Source: Pratylenchus scribneri (taxonomy: Eukaryota; Nematoda; Chromadorea; Rhabditida; Pratylenchidae). Taken from it: a stretch of DNA of 64,000 nt. The notes under the pieces are model-generated. The model was given only the letters and a program-made list of their open reading frames with translations, was not told where the DNA came from and ran no database searches. Made by a program: the position numbers and the translations under genes. The stretch covers positions 248,001 through 312,000 of the forward strand of contig JAQSEB010000164.1 in assembly GCA_030063045.1 (NCBI GenBank). The letters run 5' to 3'. Of the stretch, positions 1-9,900 are shown in pieces (positions within the stretch are counted from its first letter, which is position 1; every line of letters starts with the position of its first letter).

Positions 1-2
1 CG

Positions 3-128
3 GTACCATTTCTATTGAATAATATTCAGTTATTGAGAAATTAGGGGTCTAAACAACTTAGCAAGATAAATATTTGTTTTACGCCATAACTTGCCAATAA
101 TTGAATATTATTCAATAAAAATAATACC
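3..128. repeat. Imperfect inverted repeat (hairpin)
   Basis: Arms at about 3-36 and 95-128 are imperfect reverse complements around a loop of about 58 bases; the core of each arm is TTGAATAATATTCA-like. It could be the end of a small palindromic element cut by the window edge. No TSD can be assessed. Confidence 0.6.
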
Positions 129-179
129 ATTCGATTCCTCTCATCGAACTGCGTTGATTGAACTATTATATGGTCATAT

Positions 180-335
180 AAAGATTTTCACCAAAAATGC
201 CCTTGGGTCCCCCTTTTGTATTTTCCACGTAAAAGTTGGCATTTTCTTACCAAGATGGCAATATATGGCAAAATGGATGTCAGATTCGTGTTCTATGCCC
301 CCCCGACAACCACTAGAAACTCATTTTTAAGAAAA
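180..335. repeat. Dispersed repeat, copy near 29.4 kb
   Basis: This stretch aligns by eye with about 29385-29535. Shared blocks include ACCAAAAATGCCCTT-like, TTTTCTTACCAA, GTCAGATTCG and the end GAAACTCATTTTTA-like. No open frame is convincing in either copy. It is a degraded dispersed repeat of unknown class. Confidence 0.5.
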
Positions 336-602
336 TTAAAAAATAATTTTTTTGGGATATGGATTCTTTAGGATTTCCAATAATTTTCTTTGCCGGAATT
401 GGCAACCCAAATTTTTTAAAAAAAATTCCAAAATAAATGTTGATCTCTCGCTCTGCCAAATTTTTCAAACTCTCTTCCGTAAGAGTATCTACACTATATT
501 ATAATGAAGAAATTTTCGATTTTGTGTTTCAATATGAATCTTCTGTACAATATTCAATATTTAAAAATCACCCGTATAATTCATATAGTAAAATCACTCG
601 TA

Positions 603-1093
603 GGCAGAGCTGTGCTTTTCAAAATTCCTAGCTCCGGTTCCGGGCTCCGACCCTCAAAATTTTTTGCTCCGACTCCGACTCCGGGCTCCGACCTTACAAA
701 TTTTTCTCTCCGACTCCAACTCCGGCTCCGGAGCCGTTAAAATATTTGACTCCGACTCCGGAGTTTAACTCCGGAAATTTTTTTATTCTGCACCGAATTA
801 GCTCCGATGCATTTTTTTGGAACACGATTTTAAAAAAAAATAATATAAATTTAATCTTCACAAATAAAATAATATTATTTTCACTTCTTTAAATTGAAAA
901 TTTAATAAAAAATGATCTAAGGAAGAAAATTTTTCTCAAAAAAAACCGGAGTCCGGAGTCACCCAAAATTCTTAGCTACGGCTCCAGCTCCGGGATCCGA
1001 CCGTACAAATTTTTCGTTCCGATTCCAGCTCTTGAGCGGAGCCGGAGCTGGAACCGGAATTGAAGCTTAAGTCGGAGCTGGGCGCAGCTCTGC
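603..1093. mobile_element. Non-autonomous TIR element (MITE), TSD TCGTA
   Basis: The 491-bp element ends in inverted GCAGAGCTGTGC-like and GCGCAGCTCTGC sequences and is flanked by the direct repeat TCGTA (598-602 and 1094-1098). Its interior is palindromic and made of repeated CTCCGACTCCG / CGGAGCCGGAG units, GC-rich against an AT-rich background. There is no transposase frame. The flanks on both sides match the dispersed sequence at 47640-47780, which lacks the insert and so shows an empty-site-like arrangement. Superfamily not assigned. Confidence 0.8.
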
Positions 1094-1600
1094 TCGTAAG
1101 TATATAGTATACTGATAATCATTAAAAATTGAATTTTAGGGAAATGGCATCAACATTTAAATTAAAAATTTTGATAAGAATATTATGTTTTTGGAGATAA
1201 ATCAAAAAAAAATCACTAAAAAATGTACAAAATATTGATGAATATTGATAAAATATCATTAAAATCAAAAAAATATAAAAACATGTTTTAATTTTGTATT
1301 AAGAAATTTTGATTTTGAAAATATATATTGAATTTAATATAAATCCGCCCTAATCTTCGATCAGTTAGAATTTTGGAATTAAAAATGTAAAGCATTTTAT
1401 ATTTCCAATAAATCCTACATAAAATTCGTTGTTTATATTCAAAATAGATCAAAACCACAACCCATAATTCATTTCAATACATTTAAAATGGTAAAAAAAA
1501 TACAGGAAATATAAATTTAATAATTCCAAAATGGAATCGGAATAAAATATGTTTTCGACGATTAATCTTCTTTTTTGTTTGTATCCATAATTTTCAATTT
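1094..1600. other. Non-coding AT-rich stretch
   Basis: No supported gene. It holds the TSD and then sequence matching the dispersed repeat at 47740-47780 (ATTTTTAGGGAAATGGC). The remainder is AT-rich spacer up to the 3' end of the SPRY gene. Confidence 0.5.
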
Positions 1601-2677
1601 TCATTCAAGGGCTTGTTTGAATTCCTTGAATTGCCATTCCTCTTTGTTAAAATTCACGAGGATTAATTCGTCAGAACGGAACAAATTAATTACGGGGAAA
1701 AGTTCAATTATGGCAAATTTTGTTGGCAATTCAACCTTCCCTGAATTTTAATTTTTATTTTCGAAAATTTTTATTATAATTTTATTCTAGTATTTTTAAT
1801 TGCTAAAATTAATTCAAATAATTTTACCTATCAATTTGCCATTGCATGTAACAAATGATTCCATTTTCGAATTTTCACGATGGATTATGCCAATGCCAAC
1901 AAAATCTCCTTCCTTGAAATGTTCAATACCATTTCCGAGATCGATGAAAGAACCATCAATCAAAATTCCTTCTTTATCGAAAATTCCAATAGTATTTTTC
2001 TCAAATAGAGCCGTTTTGCCTTCTAATGGATAATGTTTATCACAAAATCCAATAAAAAGGAAGCTACTAAACAAAACATGATAATAAATTACATAATAAT
2101 ATAAAAAAATACTCATCCAAAAATTCGACTTCATAATAGAAAGAAATTGTTGATTTTCTGGTATCGGGATTGTAGGGGGGAATGGGCAAATCGGAACGAG
2201 CAGAATTCTTTTCTAAAATTAATAAAGAAAATTAATTATAATATTTGTTAGAAATTTTAGTGTTTAACAAAACCATTTCCAGAATTCTTCAAGACAAGTC
2301 CTCCTTCATAAGAAATTGTTATTTTTGATGAACAATTTGCTACATTAAATTTATACGCCTTCCAATCGTATATGATCCAATCAATCCCATCAATTTGTCT
2401 AGTCTTTGTGAACTGAAATTAAATTCAAAAAATTATTTTTTATGAGGAAAAAATAAAGTTTTTGATATCGAATAAACTGAAAAATTATTTTAATAAATTC
2501 GATGGAATTTAATTCAACTCCCAACAAACACAGGTGATCATACCTTCTTAAAAAATATATTAATTTTGACACGAAACCCAAACCGATATTCATGGTCAAC
2601 GATTAGAAACGCTTTAGAATTGCTGATTATAAGGGGGGCGAATGCACCCTTCCATTCATTCCATTCAATGATTACTG
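1601..2677 (-). CDS. SPRY (B30.2-like) domain protein, five exons read
   Basis: Exons on the minus strand: 2677-2544, 2412-2274, 2212-2113, 2066-1828 and 1740-1601. All internal phases agree, giving about 249 residues and a TGA stop. The third exon has ISFYYEVEF, the usual SPRY strand that reads xxYYEVxI. It is followed by FLFIGFCDKHYPLEG, GTGIG-like GDFVGIGII, FVTCNGKLIG, and the end IIELFPVINLFRSDELILVNF, which has the position and character of the SPRY C-terminal strands. SPRY domains bind protein partners. The first exon needs one base from an upstream exon. The RING exon just upstream ends in phase 0, so a direct join would stop at once. The start is therefore unresolved: this is either a separate gene with an unseen first exon or the 3' half of a broken RING-SPRY gene. 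Confidence 0.75.
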
Positions 2678-2803
2678 CTTAATAAAAAGTAAAAATATTC
2701 AAAGTGACACATACCAAATTTACAATAGAGGAATTTTTAAATTTGAAATACTATTTTCTTTAGTAATTTATATTCTCAAATATATATTAAACTAAATATT
2801 AAC

Positions 2804-3217
2804 CTCATCTTTTGTTGCATCCTCATCAATAAAAAGAGGAATAATATTCTTTATTTTCTTTATGCATTGAGGACATTTATGGTTAGTCTAAATAAGAATT
2901 TGAATAAATTTGTATCAAATTTATATTACATTATTCCATCGATTTATGCATTCAGGGTGATAAGTATGGCCGCATTCCAATGCGGAAATATCATTCACAT
3001 TAAATGGAAGGAAACAAATAGGACATTTACCAAAATAATTATTTTCTTCCTTGAACTTTGCCAAGGCATTTTTCAATTGAAAATTTTCCTTTTTTATTTC
3101 ATCATTTTCCTTCTTCAAAGCCATCATCTCTTTCTTAATTTATAATATTTAGCTTAATTATTATTGTATAGAATCAACCTCCAATCTTTCAATTTCATTT
3201 TTCGCAATTTTATTCAT
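2804..3217 (-). CDS. Coiled-coil RING-H2 finger protein
   Basis: Exons 3217-3179, 3133-2930 and 2887-2804, phases 0/0. The N-terminus (MNKIAKNEIERLE then KEMMALKKENDEIKKEN) is heptad-rich and probably a coiled coil. The RING follows the pattern C-x2-C-x13-C-x1-H-x2-H-x2-C-x10-C-x2-C (CPIC..CGHTYH..C..CPQC), with the last C-x2-C across an intron. RING-H2 fingers usually act as E3 ubiquitin ligases, so that role is inferred. After the last exon (..DEDATKDE) the next SPRY exon would give Q then stop, so the protein may end there at about 110 residues. The ATG at 3217 lies just inside an exon whose acceptor (TTTTCAG) suggests there may be a further upstream exon. Confidence 0.7.
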
Positions 3218-3674
3218 TTTTATTTCTGAAAATTAAAAATAAATTTTACACAATTTATTTAAAATTAATGTTTATAAATGAATAATAAAGTCTTAAGTGC
3301 GTAAATCAACATACTTTTTCTTTCTATCCAAATTTATTATAAAATTGTTTGAGAATGATTCGCCTTAGCTGATTTTAAAAACAGGACCAAAGTTATTGCA
3401 AAATTTGATTAAAAATATGCCAATAAAAAAATAAAATAGACCCGACCTAAAAGTTATTTGGAATAAAAATGCAATATTAACTTCAAATTAAAATATAATT
3501 ATTCTTATACAAAATATTTTGAGTAATTTTTATCTGATTATGGATTAAATTAAATATTGGAAGAAAATAAATTCATAAAACATCCGATTGAAGGAATTTA
3601 AAATAGATAATTCTTTGCAATCAAAACATTAATTTATCTGATTTTTAAAGCAAAACACTTAAAAAAATATTTAC

Positions 3675-4791
3675 CATTTTCTGATGAAGAAGCAATTCCT
3701 TCCCGTGCGAACGATATTTTTTGCTGTTTTTGTCGAATAGATTTTTTCCCTCCCTTTTTTTCTTTTCACACCTTAAAAAACATTTTCGAAAATTTAGATT
3801 TGCAGAATTAGAATTCTGCTTAAGGATGAATATGATTATTAGTAGAATAAATATACTATGGATTGATGCCGAAAACATTTCTTATCTTTTTATTATATAA
3901 AATGATATGAAAAAAAATTTTTTTTAAGTATTGTTTTCTTTTTTTGATTTTTTGAAAAAATTTGAGCTAAAAAAATTGAATAAATTTAGGAATATTTATT
4001 TGTTAATAAACTTTTGAATAATATGGAGGCCTAGACAATTATACAAAAAATTGATCATTTTTAAACATTAATTTTTAAAACATAAATTCAAAAAAAATTT
4101 AATTTACCTGTATTTGATCCACTGCTTTTTATTATAGAAGAAGATGAAGGTTGAATACGTGAACTGCTTGATGAAGTGCTAGGCCGAATTGATACAATTT
4201 GCTGCGTTGTTTGGCCACCACCCCCATGTGCCGATGATGATGTGGCTGGCATTGAAGCCGAAGTGCCGCCAATTCCCTGTTGGCCATGTTCTGACCTAAT
4301 CGATTTGTTCGGAGAGGCTTAAAAAGTTAAATTTTTTTTTTTTTTTGTATGAATTGAACCATCAGCCGTTAGTGGATTTCCCCCTTGATGATGACTGGCA
4401 GGATTGTGACGAATTGTACTAGCTTGTCGTTCTGTACGAATTGAAAAAGTGCCAATTGATTGTTCTATTTGGCGAATTGAATCAGTGCCAGTTGGTTGTT
4501 CCGGTCGAATTGACCTAGTGCCAGTAGGTTGTTCCGGTCTAATTGACCTAGTGCCAGCTGGTTGTTCTATTTGGCGAAATGAATCAGTGCCAGTTGGTTG
4601 TACAGGTCGAATTGAACCGGTGCCAGTCACTCGTTGTTCTCTTTGAGGAATTGAACCGCCAGCAGATTCCTTTTAATAATATTTTGATATTATCAATTTT
4701 AAATACAAAAATTTACGTTTGCTCCATGGCATTCATTAGGCAGAGAAATGCAAAATAAGAAGAATGCCAAAACAAATAATTTTCTATTCAT
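3675..4791 (-). CDS. Secreted or membrane S-I-R repeat protein
   Basis: Exons 4791-4717, 4669-4360, 4317-4108 and 3880-3675; phases 0, 1 and 1 agree (about 267 residues). Exon 1 is a clean signal peptide (MNRKLFVLAFFLFCISLPNE, then CHG). Exons 2 and 3 hold units such as TGTGSIRPVQP, TRSIRPEQP, TDSIRQIEQ, FSIRTE, KSIRSE and VSIRPS in a Thr/Gly/Pro/Gln/Ser-rich chain. Exon 4 gives a hydrophobic segment (SIHSIFILLIIIFIL) followed by basic residues (CEKKKREGK), suggesting a type I membrane protein. It is paralogous to the gene at 28451: same exon-1 length class, same intron position, and SIPQ-EQ just after the first intron. The join after exon 4 is unresolved, because the next exon in phase 0 gives K then stop. 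The 42-bp intron 4318-4359 contains a run of 15 A. Confidence 0.7.
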
Positions 4792-6104
4792 TTTTTTAAA
4801 ATTAATATTTAGAATGTTTTATCTAAAATAATTATTATATTAATAAATGATAATCAAAATTTAAAAAGTTGTTTTTAATAATATTAAATTTCTTAAAAAT
4901 AATTTAATTTTTTAATTATAATATTTAGGTATTATTGTTGGTTATAATTTCTGTCTAAGAATTATTTTTTGTCCAATTTAATAGATAGAAAAATTCTCAA
5001 TTAATATTTATTAAATCCACCTAAAAAAATAATAAAAATGGAAAGACTATTTTAAAGGAGGTGAAAATTCAAATATTTATAAAAAGACCTATAAAAATAT
5101 AAAAATATATCCAAAATGCAAATTGAAAATCAATAGATACACCTATTTTGTTGGGCATTAAATTAAAATAAAACTATAAAAATACAAAGAATATATTGCA
5201 GGCGGAAAATTTTTATTGATTTAATTATATAAATTCGCTGTTAAAATCTTTTTCCAAATATTATAAAATATTTTTATAATTTTCAAAATATAGAGTCAAT
5301 TTTTATTTACAATTTTAAGATTGCTTTTATATTATTATATTTTTATAGTCAATATTTTATTCATATTAAAAAATTTTTAAAAAAGTTTTTTTCTAAAAAA
5401 TATTTTAGATTTATGGGAAAAAGTGAAAAATGAAATTTCCTTTAACATCTAATTTAGGTCGGCTCCGAACAATTCTATTCCTGTTTCAGAATTTAATCTG
5501 TTTCTAATTCCGATTCAATTTTAAAATTTTATTTAATTCTTTATTCATTCTAAGTAGAATATGACAGAAAATCTATTCGGGTAACCGGAACTAAATAAAA
5601 ATATATTCAATTTTAATTATTTAATTATCTGATTTCGCCCCAAAATACAGAAAATCTATTCGGGTATCAATTCGGGTAATTGAAACTAAATAAAAATATA
5701 TTCAATTTTAATTATTTAATTATCTAACTTCGCCCATTTTTATTTATACATATTTCTTCCTTTTTTCCTCCATAATTAGCATAGGAATTTGGTTCGTTTA
5801 AAAGCCAATACCCATCCGCCTACTTTAATATTTATTCATTTCTTTTTTTGGAATACTTTTAATAGCTATTTTCATTTTATTAATCCAAATGTATTTTTAT
5901 ATTCAAGAATTATTTTCTAATTAATCTAAAAATCCAGTTAGGAAATATTCGCATTGACCTTGATTTTGCTCCACCCTAAAAAACTCATAATCATTAAAAC
6001 GGAAATGTAAAATTAAAAAGGAAAGTTGACTCACTGAAAGGAAATGACCTAATTTGCATAAGAGCGACTTCTATTGCGAAATTGTTTCCCTCCTTTTTTA
6101 TTTG
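4792..6104. other. Intergenic, with an 83-bp-period tandem duplication
   Basis: No gene seen. At about 5564-5735 two units with a period of about 83 bp begin ACAGAAAATCTATTCGGGTA and end near ATCTGATTTCGCCC / ATCTAACTTCGCCC. The rest is AT-rich spacer up to the TSD of the LTR element. Confidence 0.55.
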
Positions 6105-6109
6105 CCATT

Positions 6110-6676
6110 TGTGTCCAACGGACTGAAAACGTTGGAAGAGTTACACAAAAAATAATATAAGAAAAAAGACCCCTAATTTAGCTAATTAGGATTGACTCAA
6201 AATTACCCCTAAAATTGAGTATAGAAAAATAGAATTTAGCTTTCCGCAAAGAACTTTACTTATTCCAAAAATATATGAAAATACAATTCAAGTGAATAAT
6301 GTGTTATTCCGTAAATGGCTTTGTGAACAATGTAAATAATGAATAATTGTTAAATGGCTTTTGCTTATTCCCAAAGGGAAATTGGTTTGATTGGCTTCAG
6401 CTGAATAAAAGAAATGGCTCCCAAAAGGGAAAATGAATTGAGCTCCCAGAAAAATGAGAACTGAGGATTTTGGGGGCAATCGGCTGGCTTTTATAGGGCT
6501 GGGGCCAGGGGGCTGAAGGCGGGCTTTTGGCCACGTGATTATTGATTGACCCCGAAAGTGGAAATTGGGTGAAAGGGAAAATAATGTGGGAAAAAATGTC
6601 TGTGAGGAAAAAATGTTTGTCTGATGGAAAATAAAATGTCTTTTGATTAATTTACTTTTTCCTCTCGTCGGAGACA
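6110..6676 (-). repeat. 3' LTR of the composite BEL/Pao element
   Basis: 567 bp, matching 24111-24677. On the minus strand it begins TGTCTCCGACGAGAGG and ends CGTTGGACACA. It carries the same TATAAAAG box (6488-6495) as the 5' copy. The 5-bp TSD CCATT lies directly outside at 6105-6109. Confidence 0.95.
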
Positions 6677-6686
6677 TTCCCCCGCC
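6677..6686 (-). other. Polypurine tract
   Basis: On the minus strand the sequence GGCGGGGGAA directly abuts the TGTCTCC start of the 3' LTR. This is the expected place and composition for the plus-strand primer of an LTR element. Only one such tract at an LTR boundary was found. Confidence 0.8.
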
Positions 6687-6907
6687 GAAAAATATTGCCA
6701 ATAGGCAAAGTTTGGTGTGGTTAATTTGAATATTTGGTATGGATGCCAAAAGGCAATTGTGGTATGAATAATTGGAGAATTTTATGGCCATAGGCCGATG
6801 TGGTAAAAAATATTGGATTAAAATGAATTAAAGCTTTGAAATAAAGGAGGAATGTTTTGAAAAAATATTTAGGAATGAATTTCAAAGCTTGGCTTCCCTT
6901 TTTCCCT

Positions 6908-9900
6908 CTACTTGTATGGATTGTAGCGGGGATTTGGTTTGGAAAGGAGGGAAGGGATCTTGTATTGCTGATGGCTGGGTCCGGGGGCATTTTGCAAATG
7001 AGTTGGTCCAGTTGGGTGCTGGACTTCTTTTCCCCCCTTCATCTTTCGCATCAAAAAACGGAGTTCGGCCAAGGCCTCCTTTGCCTTTTGACCCATTTGG
7101 TAGACCAGCTCTTTCTGGTGATCGAATTGTTCCATCGCCGTTCCAAGCACTTCAACGGCCGAATGGAAGCAATTAACTTGTTCTTGGGATAAATGGGGGT
7201 TCAAATTTGCTGGCTTCCCCTCATTGGCTGGTGGTTTGTTCTGGGTTGGCACATTTGCTTGCACATTAGCCGATGGTTTTGTGCCATACATCTTAGTGTG
7301 AGCGGGAATAATTGGGGGAGGCACAATGGCCGGAGGCAAAATGGGAGTCTTTTTTGCACCGGTTGGAGGTTTTTTCAATACCGGGTAATTGCGCACAGTT
7401 GGGTCCTCATTTGGCCCAATAGATGACTCCGTTGACACCTTTTGCTCCCACATCTTTTTCTCGTGGGCTAACTTTTCGGCCTTGAAAGCCAGTTCGTCCA
7501 GCTTTAATTTCTTTTCCGCTTCTTTCACTGGATCGGGTGATGAAGAACGGGAACGAGAGCGAGAGCGAGAGGCAGATGATCCAGATCCAGAACGAGAAGA
7601 ACTTTTGGGTCCAAGCAAGGAGACAGCATCATCATCTTGCTTTTGATCCTGTTGGGAATTGGGATTGTGATAATCACGGTCTTGTGCTGGAGGGATTGGA
7701 TCGGCCTTTGGCCCAATTTTTTGGGGGTTTGGCTCGACTTTGGGGATTTCTTTCTCCTCCATAATATTATCCACCATTTTAGCGATTTTCTTTCCCCCCA
7801 TAATTTCATCCATAACCCCTTCTCCCATAATTTCATCCATGATTTTTGCTGTCCCATCTGATGAAATACTGAGAGGTTTGCTGGGGGTTTTGCTCAGGGG
7901 TTTGCTGAGGGCTTTCGCTAATTCAGGGCCCGCTTTGGTCACTTGATGGCTAAGGCTGGATCGTAAAATGTTTCCCCTTGCGGGGCATCTTTTATTGGAA
8001 CTTCGGTGGCCCTTTTGATGGCATTTGCTACAAACCATGTTGGCCTTAGCCTTGGCCTTCTCTTGCATTTCGGCCTTCCAGGCCTCAACTTTGCTGGGAT
8101 CAGATGGCTGAGCCATCGGAATAGAATAATTTGATTGGAAAAAATGGACTTGGGAAATATTTTCTGGAAAATTGGAAAATAAAATGGAGGAATAAAATTG
8201 AGGAGCAGGAATTGTCGTCGGGTTGAATGAATGATTATTTGGTTTTGTTGGGAAGTCCATTTTTGCCCAGTGACCCTGGTGATTGGGTCCGCCCCCTTGG
8301 GGGCACAGGCTCAAAGAGCATTCATCGGCCGTCGATGTGGCCGGAAAGATAAAGATCTCCGCTTCTCCTTTTGGAGGGATCAACATGGCCAATGACTCGG
8401 CCATTGGAAAACAACTTTTTGTTGATGGAATGTTCAGAGGGCAACCCTTAGTAGTAGATAGGAGGGCAACCAATGTCGTTAGGAAAATGATGACCCAATT
8501 CCCAGCACAACCGCTTAAGAGCGGTTTCTTACTGGTTTTGATTGTCATTGTTGCGACAGGAGGGGACTCTTCCTTTTCTTCTTCAATTTGCTTGGGATCT
8601 TCCTCAACCCCATCATTCATTATGATGGTAGGTGACTTTGGAGGAAGAATCTCCTCAACTTTCTCAATTTTCTCGAGGTTTTCTTCCTCATTCTTCCCCA
8701 TAACCCTCTTCTTCTTAAAAGTTGGCACAAATTTCCCCACTCTCGGGGTTGCATTTGCTGGAATTAAATCTAATAATTCCGGCGGGTATAAATAGCAGTG
8801 GTTATGGAGGTATTTCCACGGAAATTTTCCCGTGGTTTTCTGGGTTTTCTTGGAAGTTGGGCCGGTACCTCGGAGTCCGCCCTTAACCTTATAGCACGGC
8901 TCAGCCGGCTTATTGAGAAAGAGGCCTCCTTGGCCGAAGTAATCATCTACGGAGCAACATGGCATTATCCATTTGCTGTTTGCTCCTTTTTTGGTGAAAT
9001 GACCGTCCAGGTCAATTTGTTTGGCAACCTTTAGATGGTTGGTGAAGAGCTTGATCCCAAAGGAATCAAAGATTTTGAGATCATTCAAGATCTCTTCTTT
9101 TGCTCGGTCGCTCTTCGACCATCCATTTCCATAATACATTTGTGCGTACTCTAGAAGAGTCACAATTGTCTTCGGCATTTTCCTTTCAAATTCTTCCTTC
9201 ACGGTTTCTGATTCATCATCGGACGAATCCGAAGAGTCTGATGAATCGATCTCAAGCTTTTTACTGCTTGAAGGCTTGTCTTTTGCTTTTGGATCCTTCG
9301 GTGCGGAAGAATGGCTTTTCCCGAATCCACCGAAAGCTGACATAGCCTCTTTGGCTTTTTGATGGTCTTGAGGTCCAAATTCACAAAATCCGTAATTCTT
9401 CGGTTTGGGTTTGGGAATGGAAAAGTTTCGTTTGCTGATTTCACCGAATCCTCCAACGGTTACGATTTTGTTTTGGCTGGGGTATAATCCTTTAAGGATT
9501 AGACGTGGGGAGTTTGCGACCTTTTTCCAATCAAGACTGGGCAATTGCTGCCAAATGCCGTTATCAACCAAACGGCCGGATTCTCGGATATCACCGACCT
9601 TCCATTCCATGTCCAGATCGGATCCTCCGGTAAATCTCTTCTTTCCTGGGAATCCGCTATTCCCAAAGCTTAATGGGGTGTCTGATCGGTTATTGGGTGT
9701 TCCCCACATTTCTTCTGCTTTAATAAAATCTGATTTTTTCAAATCTTTTTCTTGCTTCAGCTTTTGCTTCTCCTCAATGAGAAATGAGGCTGAATGGGAA
9801 TTTTGCCCGGCTTTTATAGTCAAAAAAGGGGCGTGGTTCATGGCGTCCTGCCAAATTTGGAGGAATCCACAGGACCAGTGGGCGGAGTTTATGGCTCCGT

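Noticed and set aside
4449..4646. Plus-strand frame with repeated VPVGCSGRID units
   Set aside because: It is the antisense reading of the S-I-R repeat exon. The minus frame has a signal peptide, agreeing splice phases and paralogues.
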